A DNA stretch of 53,500 bases from Apostichopus japonicus (GCF_037975245.1 NC_092564.1:24179984-24233483); one strand, 5' to 3'; numbered from the stretch's first letter, positions 1 through 13,429 are shown. Translations and numbers: made by a program. The notes: generated by a model from the sequence alone, not told the origin.

Positions 1-290
1 TCATTTGATAGTGATTATGATCTGTATTACTGTGATAGTGATTATGATCTGTATTACTGTGATAGTGATTATGATCTATATTACTGTGATAGTGATTATG
101 GTCTGTATTACTGTGATAGTGATTATGATCTATGATATTATGATTGTAATTATAGTATATTGATCTGCATTTTCATTTGATAGTGAGTATGATCTGTATT
201 ACTGTTATAGTGATTATGATCTGTATATACAGTAATAGTGATTATGATCTGTGATATTATGATAGTGATCATAGTATATTGATCTGCATT
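1..290. repeat. 27-bp tandem repeat in the intron before the R3HDM-like exon
   Basis: Degenerate copies of a 27-bp unit (core GATAGTGATTATGATCTGTA followed by TTACTGT) run from the window edge almost to the splice acceptor at 300-301. The first 120 bases hold about four near-perfect copies. Further on the units diverge, and a longer block containing ATAGTATATT recurs at 152 and 271, a spacing of 119 bp. The last copy supplies the sequence just before the acceptor. Confidence 0.85.
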
Positions 291-301
291 TCCGTTGTCA
301 G

Positions 302-1076
302 ATATCAGGCCATTACAGCCCTCATATACCAATGATGGACACAGGACAACAGCCTCATTTCCATCAAGCAGCCAGCCCCCAGTCCTCAATGCAACAGCTC
401 TGCCAACCTAGTGTGCAATCACAGCAGATGGCCCTCCACCCGTCGCAAGGGATCACCCCCATCTATTTTTCGGCGGCCCAGGAGGGCCAGGTGGCTGATA
501 GCCAAGCCAAATCACAGACAATGTTCACGCAGGGGTATCCAGGGGCTGCGGCTACACCCTCGGGCTCTCAGTCTCAAATTGTTTATATATCGGAACCACA
601 ACAGTATATGGAGCAGCCGGTTCCAGTCTTTATGTCAAATTCTCAGTCACAGCTGACAAGTGGCCAAATATCATCTTCATCAAGAGATGCCATCCGTCCT
701 GCTTCCCCTAATGCACAAACAATGCCTGCAAATTACGGTCTGCCGCCCCCACCTTCTCAGCAGGTGGTCGGTCAGACCTTTCCTCCCATGGTGCAGATAC
801 AGAGGTCGTTATCCGGAACGCACCTTCCCCCGCGATCACTATCGGGAACCCACGTAGCGCCCCGGGTGGGAACGAACTATCAGATCATACAGGCTCCTAT
901 GCCAGGGAGCGTTCCTCAAGGAAGCCTCGGGAGGCCCTCGACTCTCTTACACGGTACGAACTTGCCCAGTCAAATCCCGACAGCAGAAGCTGCAAGCAGA
1001 AAGGAGTTGTGGAGAATCCCACAGGCTTATCCAGCTAGCATGGTACAGCCGTTTAGAAACGTCTTTGCAGAGAAAG
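302..1076 (+). CDS. R3HDM-like penultimate coding exon, Gln/Pro-rich
   Basis: The acceptor AG is at 300-301 and the donor GT at 1077-1078 (GAAAG|GTACAT). The frame is open through the exon without needing a start codon; the ATG pair at 332 is internal. The product is rich in Gln, Pro and Ser (QPHFHQAAS, GLPPPPSQQ) and carries a small internal duplication, RSLSGTHLPPRSLSGTH. If the intron were retained, translation would stop at 1096, seven codons past the splice junction. Confidence 0.7.
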
Positions 1077-3483
1077 GTACATTTATAGATCTTTGAGCAT
1101 TCTTGGTTGCATTTGCTTAGATCAGGTTTAGCCTGTCACTTTTCAGTGTTTCTTGTTTTGTGTGTGCGCATGGTTTTCTCCTAGTCTGTTCGTATATTTC
1201 CATTCTTTGTGAAATGTATTTTGTAGCAATTGTTTGAGGAATGAGCCTATCAGCAACAGCTGAGGTTCATCAGTTGAAATGCCTGGACCTTGCAGTCTAA
1301 TTCACAGTCCCTTAGATCAGAACCCTCAGATGCAACACAACACACTCAACGTAACACTTTTTATGGACTCGAATGATACGTTTACAATGTGTTACAAATT
1401 TGTCCAAGACTTACGGTGTTAAATGTCATCCAAGTATGTTCTGTCGTTTTTAAGAGGTTACTTGAGCATGTTTTGCTTGACTCAATTGCATATCTAGAAC
1501 AATGGATTAACATATATGATAAGATTTGCACTGAGGAACCAACTTATTTGATCAGTTTAGCCTAAAAGGTGCATTCCACAAATTAAACATATTTTAAAGT
1601 CTCAATACGTGTTTGCTGATGAATCTCAGAAAACAAACGATTCAATGTTTCTTATTCTAAATGCACTCTGACCAGATGGATTTAATGGAGAAAAGCTGTC
1701 GCAATCGAAAGAATTTTTTTTATTTCTGTTGCCCTTACGGCGCGAACCATTTACTGCAAAATCACTGCAACTGCCCATATCAGCATGTTCATTACACAAA
1801 TGTAACCTATATATATTTGTATCGTCCACTTTTTCACCCAATCTCACTGAGGAAATATCTGAAAATACCTGTTTATTCTTTGCAATGGAAGGAAATGACA
1901 CAATTTCGAAAGCTACATCGGTAAGACCGAAAGAAAGATAGTATTCAAGAGAAGGGACCTAACACAGGCTAGACACGAAAGTGAAAGTAGTCCTAGGCCT
2001 AACGGTCGTAAAAAAAACAGAGAGATTTGATTGGCGCATGATCTGTTGGGCGGGACTTGCAAATTTTGATTGAAGTTTGAAGAATCTACGGACTTGTTAA
2101 TATATCTGGCGAATTTGATTCAACTAAAAATTTTTAGTGACAGATAACTCAATAAAACTAATGAAAATTAATATTGAAATTTCATTGAACGGTGTCATTT
2201 TTACTGAACTTTTAGGGCAGTACGCCGGAGTGGTCGAAGTTTAAATTTGGCAAACACATGCTGAGACTTTAAAGGTGAAAATCTTGAAAACCAGAAAAGC
2301 TACAGAAATATTACAAGTACTCAAATTATTGTTTGTTATTTAACATATCAAGACTAAACATCTGCCTAAATGTGTTCCTTTCTTGCATGACTCCTGCTAT
2401 AAATTTCAAAAGCCCTACTCTAATCTGAATCAGTAGATCACAATGTGAAATTGAGTGGATTCCTCATATCACAAAATTCATTTCTTCTTACTTTGAATGC
2501 AACAGTTTATGTTTGGTATGTTTGTCTAGTTTATCAATTTGCCTCTGATGAAAATCACCATTATTTTATTATATTTAAAAAAAAATTTGCTGCTGAGTTG
2601 TTATGCACTTGTGTGAAACTTGTATGCTTGTGTATCAGCTGGTTTTGCTTAATTAGTATGTTGCCCTACCAAGCAACTACATTTCATGATTTTCATATCA
2701 CAGAATATATTGTTAAATACTTGTATTAGTGTTTGGTACTGAGTGGTTGATACTTCAAGGTGTGTTGTTGTACAAACCAATATAGGGCAGGATTTGTTAA
2801 CATTAAACAGTAACAGCAAGGAGAATGGAGAACCGTTTAACAGCAAAATGAATGTTTTGAGGCTAGAAATCATTCCTCATCGCATCCGTTCAGGAATTTT
2901 GCACCTTTGCAAACTTTGGTTTTTGTAATTTTACTTTTATTTAAATGCAAACATCTGTTGAACCTGAATTCAGTGAATCTGTAATTATCTCAGTTTTTCT
3001 GTTAGATTTTTCTCTGACCTTTTCTTCTTACCAAAAGTGTTCACTTTTTGAAGTAGACAAAAGAAAAGATGGGTAATGTTAATACTGCATTTGGTATGAG
3101 CAAGAAGATAACCATTCATCAACAGCTTTTAGAATTATTTACGTCTATTTCATCGTCAGTTTCTCCATCTCTCTTAAGGTAATGAGGAAGTGTTAGAGGT
3201 CAGCCAGTTGCCAAGGGATTTGACCTGCCAAGCGGTATTTCCATTACTGGAGGATATCTTGCAGTTTGGTGCCAAGATATACTTGATACCAAAGAGTAAC
3301 TTACCGACCGCTCAGACACCGCCATCGCAAGTACCTAGTACGAAGCCGGTCTCGGAATTCACAGTCCTAGCGAGTTTCCCAAACCCGGAACTGGCCCAGA
3401 AAGCGGTATTTAATTCGGCCAATGCAACGTACTCCTTGCAACAGCCGGGAAAGAACTACGCGCCGAGTTTAGCCGGAGATTAA
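302..3483 (+). CDS. R3H domain-containing protein 1/2-like, C-terminal part (gene continues left of window)
   Basis: Two coding exons, 302-1076 and 3179-3483, join in phase (G plus GT makes Gly) and give about 360 residues ending at TAA 3481-3483. The first exon encodes a low-complexity Gln/Pro/Ser-rich stretch. The second encodes a compact module with VLEV..LP near its start, FGAKI in the middle, and a TVLASFPNPELAQKAVF block before KNY near the end. As I recall vertebrate R3HDM1 and R3HDM2, they close with the same order: VLEV-DLP, GAKIQ, TIVAVFPSPLAAQNA, KKNYD. The R3H and SUZ domains that would bind RNA lie upstream, outside the window. Family members are predicted cytoplasmic nucleic-acid-binding proteins. 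The family call rests on the final 100 residues only; another protein with a similar C-terminal module cannot be excluded. Confidence 0.7.
1077..3178 (+). other. Intron of the R3HDM-like gene
   Basis: This is a GT-AG intron of about 2.1 kb, AT-rich. I see no exon, RNA gene or clear mobile element in it. The short ORFs on both strands show no codon bias or recognisable motif. Confidence 0.6.
3179..3483 (+). CDS. R3HDM-like terminal coding exon
   Basis: The acceptor follows a pyrimidine-rich tract ending CTCTTAAG (AG 3177-3178). The exon encodes the conserved C-terminal module (LEVSQLPRDLTCQAVF, then ILQFGAKIYLIP, then FTVLASFPNPELAQKAV) and ends with TAA at 3481. The reading frame keeps its splice phase with the previous exon, and this junction falls right before the conserved module. 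Confidence 0.75.
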
Positions 3484-4648
3484 ATTCAGCTGCTGTCCTA
3501 CCGTCGTCACGCCTTGAAGTTTCGCCGTTTCAGTTTTTTACCGTTTCCTCGTTATTTTTCGAGATCGACGCTTCAGAGATATGAAAAGCTATTGCAGTAT
3601 TTTTTACCCCTCGTTATAGATGGAACGCGACGTTTCTTAGAGATGTAATAATTGTAGAAGTTTTGATATCCTGTACTAGTAAAAGGGTATACTCCTTCAG
3701 ATAATCATCCTTAAGCTCCCATCTCCCATTGTGTGGGGTTAAAGTTCCTTGCCACAACTTCAGGTCCTATTTTTCGGTTTCATGCAAACTTTCTGCTTGG
3801 GTAATTCCATTATATTGAGGGTGTATCCTTAAGTCATTTTCAACTCACTAGAAAAACCGAAACTCTAATCAACACATTCATGTAAAATAGAAGGGTTAAT
3901 AATAAAAATATGATGAAAATAGTTTAAAAAGTCAATTCTGGTAATATGCTGTTCTTCCGACTTACTCATATCTTAGGACAGGCATAGGTGTGGGGGAGGA
4001 GGGTGGTGAGACATGCCTTGTAGGGAATTTATTTTGCTTCAAAATTTATCCATTTTAAACTCTATTCTTACTATTAAAATGTGATAGCTTTGTAGCAATG
4101 TTTGAAAGCAAACTTATATTTAACTAAAATGTTGTGGTCAATTTGCATATGAAAATGAGAGATAAGAGTTGATATTACATAGACCCTGATGGATGCAACT
4201 GTAAATGAGATTCTGGATGTCCAAACAACAGGGTCGTCATATTGGTAGGTTAGTGGAGGTGAGTTTTTAGACAAACATTGTGTGCAATAATGATTTAACA
4301 GATGGTATAAGAGAGAATGTTATAGTCAAAGAGAAGAACCTCACCGCTTGAATAAACTCTATCAGTAATTTTTTCATTTCAGTAGCAAGAGATAAAACTT
4401 AACAGTGTTTTCATTTCCCACCTGCATTTCAAAGAGGTCTTTTAGCTAGCTGCATGTCCAGGTTGACTTGTTTTCATGTGGACCATGGTGCCGGTTTTAA
4501 CCGGATAAAAACCATTCAGTCTTTGAGGCTCAATGGTCAACTTAGACCAAGACTAAGAAAGTGTCCACCCTTACAATGCTTAAAATTACTGGGCCTTGTT
4601 TTGGAGTTTATGAAATGCCAATAATGATCCATGTATATTTTGAATAAA
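3484..4648 (+). other. Probable 3' UTR of the R3HDM-like gene with several candidate poly(A) signals
   Basis: AATAAA hexamers occur at 3901-3906, 4351-4356 and 4643-4648. Which one is used cannot be decided by eye, so the end given is the last candidate. Confidence 0.35.
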
Positions 4649-5379
4649 TTAGTGTTTTTCGGCTTGGCTTTCGTTTATTCGTCTTTGCCAAGAATTGATT
4701 TTTCTGTATCCATTATATGCTATTTTTCTTTTTTTCGTTTTTCATTAATAAGGTCTCTGCCTCAGTTTCATAGGGTTTTCCTCGTCACGCTTAAATTTAT
4801 GCCAGTTGTGTGTTAACCACGCCCCTCACATACCATTACCTACCTCCCTTTGTAATGTGTTAAGCCTGGAGTAGGTCTCCGTGTAACATCTGTCACTTAG
4901 AGCGATGTTGAATGAGTTGTTAACGTTGATAATACAAAACCAATGTATTCCAATGTGTATCGGTCTGTAATTATTTCCAGTGCTACCTACGTTAATGTTT
5001 TCTGAAATCATTTGATGGCTCCATGTATTCAGTACAGGAGGTGTCACCCAACTATTATGCACATTGTTAACTTGGGCCAAAGTCCCATCTGTCAAATGTT
5101 TTATTCTTCATCATCAACTCACTGCAATGCACTTAGCTTTATCTTCTCAAGTGCTCTTCAATATTGTGTTTCAAACTACTTTGTAACACTTTGATATAAA
5201 ATGGAGATTGTCTTTGCTTTCCTAAGTAACTTCTTTGTATTTAAGAGTGAAAATTAACCCATGAAAGGTTAATATGCTGCCATAAATCTGTTATCTGTCT
5301 CAAGTTCTTCAGTTTTAATAGCAGTCTTCCCTGTATATCATTTTCCTTTGTACGTGTCTGAGAACAGATTGTGGAAGTC
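4649..5379. other. Intergenic, no recognised feature
   Basis: AT-rich single-copy-looking sequence. Short ORFs on both strands have no recognisable domain. Confidence 0.4.
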
Positions 5380-6045
5380 CGTACTCAGACAACAACCGAC
5401 TTCTACATTACAACCAACATTACAAGAGTCACTGTTATGGACTGTTACTAATGCTTGTACTTCACATGTAACAACCAACATCCTTGTACTTGACATGTTA
5501 CAACCAACATCCTTGTACTTCACATGTTACAACAGTCACTGTTATGTACTGTTACTAATGCTTGTACTTCACATGTTACAACCAACATTACAAGAGTCAC
5601 TGTTATGTACTGTTACTAATGCTTGTACTTGACATGTTACAACCAACATCCTTGTACTTCACATGTTACAACAGTCACTGTTATGTACTGTAACTAATGC
5701 TTGTGCTTCACATGTTACAACCAACATTACAATAGCCACTGTTATGTGCTGTTACTAAATGCTTGTACTTCACATGTTACAACCAACATTACAAGAGTCA
5801 CTGTTATGTACTGTTACTAATGCTTGTACTTGACATGTTACAACCAACATCCTTGTACTTCACATGTTACAACAGTCACTGGTATGTACTGTTACTAATG
5901 CTTGTGCTTCACATGTTACAACCAACATTACAATAGCCACTGTTATGTGCTGTTACTAAATGCTTGTACTTCACATGTTACAACCAACATTACAATATTC
6001 ACTGTTATGTACTGTTACTAATGCTTGTACTTCACATGTTGATAT
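5380..6045. repeat. Higher-order tandem repeat, 201-bp period
   Basis: Variants of a roughly 60-75 bp unit (CTTGTACTTCACATGTTACA, then a CAACAT or CAGTCACTG section, then TACTGTTACTAATG) are arranged in a repeating order. The distinctive variant CAAGAGTCAC recurs at 5591 and 5792, and CAATAGCCAC at 5730 and 5931; both spacings are exactly 201 bp. The open frame across the first part is a by-product of the repeat. Confidence 0.85.
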
Positions 6046-9000
6046 GAGATTGGATTCCCTTTCAATACCTTAAACCAAATCTAGTCTATTTCAGCTGGCT
6101 TCCAATAGGGGGAGTGGTTTGTACTCTTATTAAACATGGAGCTGTACAAAAATAAATCCCATACTGATTCCTTTGAATGTTTAACGTTAGAGTAGACCAA
6201 AGCTAGTTCTCGATTGAGACATGAGTCAATGCTCTATTCTTTCAAGAGTTATACTCTAAAGTTTAATTTGTAAGTGAAGCAGGCAGACTGCCCCTCACAC
6301 TAGACTAGCCTGCAGGGCAACAAGAGTCTCCATTCTGTGTTTCTTCCTGTGAAGGTACAACACTATGCTCTGGCTATGTAGAGGACTCTTCCATAACAGA
6401 AAACTATGTAACACTCCAAATATTCAGGTGGTATGAAAAGGAACTTGCAGAGTGGGTTTTTAAATTGATCTTTAGTTTGGTTCATAAATAACAAATATTC
6501 TCTCATTGAGAGGTATGGCACCCATATTTTGTTTGTTTTTTCATGTAGATACAGTAAGACCATCTCACTGGCAAAGTTTAATGCAAACTATGGAGTCCTA
6601 TTTAGCACTGAAGGAAAAACGTCACATTTTACTTATGATCTCACAAATAGGTGGTTGAAAAATGTATTCCTGTCAAGTTCCTAAAGGGAAACGGTGGTGG
6701 AATTAATGAAAAGATAAGTGGCAGCTGAGTGTTATTAGTGTGGAAGGAATGTTATCCATATTGTAGTAGTAAGAGAACCTAACCATATTACCTGTGTATG
6801 ACATCACAGCGTAAGCAGATAACAGCTATGGTCTTGGTACAGTTTCAGTGCTATTTGATTCGACAATCGCATAACATTTATTATATATTTCAGTCTTATT
6901 AGCTTATTATATTAAAAAAAATTAAGCAAAAGAGGCAACAATTTTTGGGGAAAAAAATGTCCATTTGGTTGTATGTAAATATGAATATAAACCTAATATG
7001 AAAGAGTGTCATGGCAACGAAAAATTGAAGGATGCAATGAAAACATTGTTTATCAGTAAAAGGTTTTCACCGATGAAGATAAAACTATAATGGTGTGTGA
7101 AATTTTATCGTTTACCACCTTGTTTTGAGTAGCACCTAGTAAAATCGCCGAGCGGGGGTCTGCGGCGAGCCTTCTAGAGTTGCATAATTTTATTTAATGA
7201 CAATACAACCAGCTATGTATAGCTATGTTTATCTATGCATTTTGAGGATGTATTCAGTCGCTGCAAGAGACACAGAGGTTCGTAGTAAACATTTGATACA
7301 GCAGTTTTGTTTATCGCAAAGTAAAGCAAAAAAAGGCAGAAATCCTGTTTACTAAATCTGCCAGACATCTCTGCAGTCGTACCAGCAATTTTGTCATGTG
7401 TTACCAGATGAAGTATTGTCTGATACAGTGTGTGTTGATCAAGCTGCATTTGTCTTTGTTGATATGCAAAGAAGTGAACGACCCATATGCAACTTAATTT
7501 TGTTCAGAGATGGAGTGCTTTCATTGTAGGCAAGTGCGTTTTGCTGTTTTATTCTCCCCTTGTGAGGAAGGAAGGCTTGTATTCCTGCATCTCCAATGGC
7601 CTGCAGTTTTCAGAGGAGGTTTAATAGTGGTGTGTCATAACGTGTTATACCGCACGTTGTACAGCTGCATAGCAACTGTAGTCGAGGTATTTTTAAGTCA
7701 TTTTCTTACAATTGGAAGGTTCCAATCCCAGAGGAGGGATTTGATGACTTCTGTTCTGTATTTGTTTTTCCTTTTTTTTTCTTTCTGTCAGAGATAATCT
7801 AAGGAAGAATATATAAATGACATGTTTTTATTGTGGGCTACCCTATCTCCTATTAACAGTGAGAATGTCCCATTTAAGTCCAGTATAATGTTGTTTGTTA
7901 TTTGCAAAACTCTTAAGCAGACAGTATTCTTGAGGATGATCCTGTCACATTATGCAGTAGTGCTGGCAGAGGTGTTTCTTGTTAAGGAGAATATGTTGAT
8001 AGGTACAACCAATGGATATAACCTTCCTCAGAAGCATTACCCTTTACTCTAAGTGTAAGAAAAGAAAAGATTTTGTCCTTTTAAACTTCACCAAAGATTT
8101 TAACAGACTCTGTGTAATATTTAGAATATACCAGTGTTAACTGGCTGATCGTGCATGTAAAGGAATTGTAAGAATTTTTTTTTAAAATTACATCGCTCCC
8201 TGTGTTACTCATGGAAGTTGTTTCATATTCCACAGACGACTTACGTAAGATGTGGGGAGATGGATCATTTTGGTCCATAACAATTGTGACTCACCTAGAC
8301 TGCAGTGTTGCCAGATAGCATTACAATTTTGGTGGTTTCTTACTTGTTGGATATTTTAAAATATTGATTGCAACTCATTTATTACAATGTAAAACTAGTC
8401 AATTAACTTGAGCAGTTGTGGAATGATTGTATAATTTTTCTACTCCCTCCCCCCTCCCCCAACATACATTTTTATGTTAATGTGTATTTTCTTGTTTTAT
8501 GCTATTTCTCTCAATTTCATACAGTGGTGATAATTCAGTTAGATTAGCAATGACATCTAAACAATTCAACGTTATTGTTACCATGGCTGCATGGTCCACG
8601 TGTCATATGGCAAATTAATGTTAAATTTAACTTGTGGTAAAGTTTTCCTCAGCAAACCTCTCTATTTGGTAGATCAGAGTTTGACTGAATATTTCTGTCA
8701 ATGAAGTAAAAAAACAGAAGGCAAAAGATCCCCATAGTGTTTGCTCTTGACCCATTCCATGTACGTCATAGATTTCAGAGTACATGCAGAAATTGAGTAA
8801 ATATAAACAATATGCCACATTTTTATGATCAATATATTTTCTATTTTGTAATAATAATGAAAATCTTTTGTAGAATGTAAAAGGAATATTTTCTCCCGAT
8901 TTACACGAGGATCCAAAACGTCTGCGATGCTCTCTCCTACTGCTCGTTCATAAAGAAAATGTTTATTCATGAGCTGACTGGATCAGCCCATTGTTTGAGT

Positions 9001-10750
9001 TCTAGTAATGAAGTCATCGTTGCGGACAGTTCCGGAGGAGTTAAGTAGAGAGGTCCCATTCAATTATTTTGTCGTCGGGATTTGATTTGACGAGGGTTGC
9101 TGCAGCTTTTGAGGGGTGGGTTTCATCCAAAGTGTATCGTTAATTCTTGCTATGGGACCACAAACCCACGATGTGCCTTATATCCACAGATGTGTCGTAC
9201 CCTCATTGATGATGAATTTGCATACAACAGCTTTTTGTAAGGGTCATATTTATAGGGCCGTTCTAAGTCGACAGTTTTGAAGAAAAAAACAGAGATAGAG
9301 AAAAAAACGTATAAAAAAAACGAGAAAAGTGAGAAACAATTGAGGGAAGTCAATGTAAGGAAGTTTGTTATGTCTTTTAGTATAGCCAATATCTATTTGT
9401 CACGAGATAACCAAAAAAAAAAAACACATTTATTATACCAATTTTGAAAAAAAACGTTTTGAATGTCATTTTAGAGTATGATTAAGTGTAAGAGAAGTGA
9501 AGATTTTGCTAATAATTCTATTAAAATGCCAATTTTTATGTCTATAGATTTATAGCATCGCTGCTAAATAACCCTGGGCAGAAGAGATTCCATCAATCCT
9601 GGTGCTCTCACAAAGTAACTCGTTATCCATGTATGCATTTTTAAGTACACAGAGCTTCCCAAATATGTAGTCATGAAAACAGTGTATTTATTATCATCGT
9701 CGTCATATTATTTGTTAACACATAACCAATTCTTATTCTGTATGCATCTACTCTCTCTCTCATCACTAGTCCAGCCTCTTCTTTGGAATGTGTTACTCAG
9801 TTTTGGGTCATTTTTTTTGGTAAAACAACTCTTAAGTGTACTCTGTCATGGTCAGGTTTCAAGCAGGCCTGTTGGAAAGGAACAGCTCATCATCCCTGGA
9901 CAAAAGCATCTTGATAGTAGATTAAAAGTCTTCTCTCTGTACTTCAAATATGCTAGAAAGTAGCCAGATTGGTCATTTGCAACTTCAAATAGTCATTGAA
10001 GCAATTAAACCACATTGCATTGACCTTATCTGAAAAAAACATTTAATTAACAAATTTGACAATTCAAAGTCTTTTTTGGTTGTGTATTTTTGAGAACAGC
10101 TTAGAAAAACTTTTAATTAACTTGTTAAGATATTAACAACTGTAGGGGATACTGATGAAATTTATAACCTCGAGGACACATCAGGGTTAAAGCTGACCCT
10201 TCAGGTGACTAATTATCGTGAGCTGTGAATAGCTGGTCTGGTCACCTTCCCAAACCACACCGTGGATTTGTTACTGACCTGTGTGTTGTAATTTACATAG
10301 AATAAAATATAACAAACCTGCCCAATAAGGGGCATTGCAGATAAGGACAAGTCCTCAAGAAGGGAATAAATGTTTTAACAGAGATGATAGAATTGCTGTT
10401 AAGTTTGTACAATCTTTGTACAACAAACAAGTTGCTATTATCTCAAGTACTACACCGTGTCGTAATGTTTCTCATGAACAGTAGTACACTGGTGGTTGTC
10501 GTTGGGTATGACTTGACACAGAAATAGTGGTGGTTCCTTGAATTGGTTCCTGTTACCCAGAGAGAGTGGAAAGAAGAAAGGTGTGGGGGGGGGGTGGGCT
10601 TGAATTTGAAGCTTGAAATATTCAATCTATGAGGTGATACTGTGATAGGATGTGGTTGTTATTTATTTTATTTTATGCATTGCAATTGTTTTGCCAGGCT
10701 TAAAATATCATATTTTATACTTTGGTGTATTGTATTGACAGTAACATTGG
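6046..10750. other. Intergenic, no recognised feature
   Basis: About 4.7 kb of AT-rich DNA with short homopolymer runs. Dozens of short ORFs were read on both strands; none has a recognisable domain or a splice-compatible neighbour. Confidence 0.4.
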
Positions 10751-11397
10751 CAAGGGCGGCGGAAGCACTTTTAATCTGGGGGGGCACCGACATCAAAGGG
10801 CACTTTGCAGAAATTCGATTGGACTGATGCAGCCTGATATTTTGTACCCTAGTATAACTCTTATTGTATTATCTTATTTGCGTATACACATCACTCCATC
10901 AACGCCCCCCCCCCCCCCCTCAAAGCAAAATGCATACCAGCACTGCAATATGCAATGTGCAAATTGGGATACAAGGAACAAGTTTTCTTTTGAGACAAAA
11001 TGAGGTGAAATCATGCTAGTTGCTAATGTAGGAATCTTCCGAATTAGGGTTTATTTCTTGTTTCTATCTTAACAAATTTTTTCCATTCGAAATAGCTTGA
11101 GTTTGACCCACAGAAAATCATTAAAAGTCAGGGGCATAGCCAGGATTTGAAAAGTCGTATGCATGACTATCTGAGCGGAGCGCCACCATTGGTTGGCGCG
11201 GAGCGTACAAGAAAATTTTTGGTTTACAAACCCCTCAGATGGCCGGAAACGGCCCTTCCCGAGTGTTCATTCTGGTTCCCTGGCCTCTTGCTAACTTAAG
11301 ACACCTCAATTTTTATGTAGAAAATGGGCACATTTTTAACCTGAGGAAAAGTGGGGGGGCACGTGCCCCCTGTGCCCCCCCGGTTCCGCCGCCCTTG
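10751..11397. mobile_element. Non-autonomous hAT-like element (MITE), copy 1
   Basis: The element starts CAAGGGCGGCGGAA and ends with the inverse TTCCGCCGCCCTTG. It is flanked by a perfect 8-bp direct repeat AACATTGG (10743-10750 and 11398-11405), the target duplication size typical of hAT transposases. There is no transposase ORF. The interior has a G-run near the left end, a C-run, a GCGGAGCGCCACCA...TGGCGCGGAGCG module near 11175-11205 and a GGGGGCACGTGCCCCC palindrome near the right end. A second copy lies at 19736-20385. Confidence 0.9.
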
Positions 11398-13429
11398 AAC
11401 ATTGGCTCATTTCAGAGAACCATTGGCTCAAATTCAGGGACCCATTACTACAACCTGGGACCTATTGGGTCAAACTACGGGACTGATTGGCTCATGTGAA
11501 TTCCCATTCGTACTGAAACAGTCTATTGTGCAAATTTAGGTGACCAAATTGAAAGTCTAAAAGGAGCTAAATCTGTCATGCTACCACTCTCTGCAGAGCA
11601 GTAGCAAGAGATAAGCCATGTTAAACATAAATGGATAATCTCCTCATCACACCTGCACAACACCATTCCCCCTCCCTCGCCCATGCACACACATTCCTCC
11701 AAACTGTTTTTTTTTTTAAAAAGAGATATGGTTATTTCATCACTCATATGTTTAACAGCCTTTCACATTACAAATGCTTATTAAGCACACCAGTCTTACT
11801 ACGGTGTAGCATTGATGGCTGGTGTTACAGATCTCTGCATAACCTCAATAGTGAGTTACACCCCTCTAGCACCCCATTTTGTCCAGTATGTGTTCAAACT
11901 ATTCTTTTCTTTGTTGTGCACTACCCATCCGCTGGTCACAATTCAGGGCTCAATTGCACAACTTAGGAGAGCAAAACCAGATTATTTAAATAAATCTTAC
12001 ATAACTTCCTGTTTGGTATTTAACAGTGTGCTACTAATCACACTATAAACCAGATGGACTTGTATTGTTTTTCCTTTTTTCTTTCTTGGTTTTATTTATG
12101 CCATGTTTTTTTTTATTTTATTCAAGTGTATTTTTTCACCTTTTGGTGTGCAATGTGTACATTGAAGAAGTATTATTGTCTACATGTATATGAAGTGTAG
12201 TTAGTGTACTAGTGAAACATTGAAATTTGTGAAAGTGTACAAAAAATAAAGTGTCTCGTGTACCTTATTTATTATTCAGCTATTTACTTTCAATTTTACC
12301 TGGATACATAATTTTTTGATTTTAATATTATTAATATATATTAAAATCCCACAACAATGGAACTCAATAGCTTGAGTTCTCAAAAATCCTTACAAATTAA
12401 TGGAAGAAACCTTTCTCATATAGGGCCTACATATATATACATATATTGTATATTTGTTTTTCATTTTACAACCACTTTGAACAAATGTGAAGGAGTAAAA
12501 AAAAATATAATAGGATGGAATCATTAATCATTATTAGTTTCCAAAACTTGTTAGGGTATATATGAACTTTAGTCAAACTCTTGAATGGTTAAAGCGATAC
12601 TGTGGTTAAAGGGATACTGTGGAGGAATATCTATATTTTGACTAACCTAACCCTTCCCTTACTCCAGGAAGTGGGTCATATTAGTGGTCTGTGATGTCAT
12701 CATATTTCATGTTCTTTCAAATCTTTCGTTTTGGTTTGATAAAACCTGAGTTGTTTCATCATTGAAACCTGATATTTTAATGATTCCTTGTTGCTATCAA
12801 TGGTCCATGTTGTGCGAATTTCATTAGGAAACGTCCATTTTGAAAGAATAATATTTTGTTCCCTGTGGATAAATCAATCTTACAAAACACTCAATTGTCC
12901 CGATGACATCATTCATTCATATTGTTGCCAGATGCAATTTACACTGAGATATTACCAAATATATAAAAGTAAAGATCACATATCCGCAATACAAAATACT
13001 GTGAGGAAGATTTAACTACCTCAAGATGCCAAAATATCATCAATTTCTGCTAAGCATTCAGCTTCGTTTACCAGAAGATCTCTGAAACATTTCATAGAAA
13101 TGCAAAATGTCACTGTAAGCGGAATATTAGGTTTGCTTATAATTTAGGCTCTAGGTTTTTTTTCTACATGTTTATTTTCGTCTTCAAATATTCACCTTTC
13201 AGATACCGATATGCTAAATCTCTGAAACGCACCTTTAAGGTCAAAGTGATGTTAGTGATAATGAGTCGGGTCCTCGGTGCAGTCCTAAATGTATGTATTA
13301 ATCCATTGTTCTGTAAATGGTATTCACATATAAACAACAACAGAGCACATTGCGTGACATTTAGCAACCATTTGTCCTTGAAACATTGTAATGCATCACA
13401 AATATAAGATTTTCATATACAACAACTTA
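11398..13429. other. Intergenic, no recognised gene
   Basis: AT-rich sequence with no exon I can support. Near 12593-12624 there is a short direct repeat around GATACTGTGG. Confidence 0.4.

Noticed and set aside
1-290. Possible CRISPR-like array from regular 27-bp repeats
   Set aside because: The copies abut with no unique spacers and the DNA is animal; it is an ordinary tandem repeat.
5348-5632. 94-residue ORF
   Set aside because: Its sequence is the translated tandem repeat and it fails after a few units.
10751-11397. Possible protein-coding gene inside the MITE (86-residue ORF from 11239)
   Set aside because: It crosses the element's boundary into the flank and is interrupted in the second copy; it has no transposase features.
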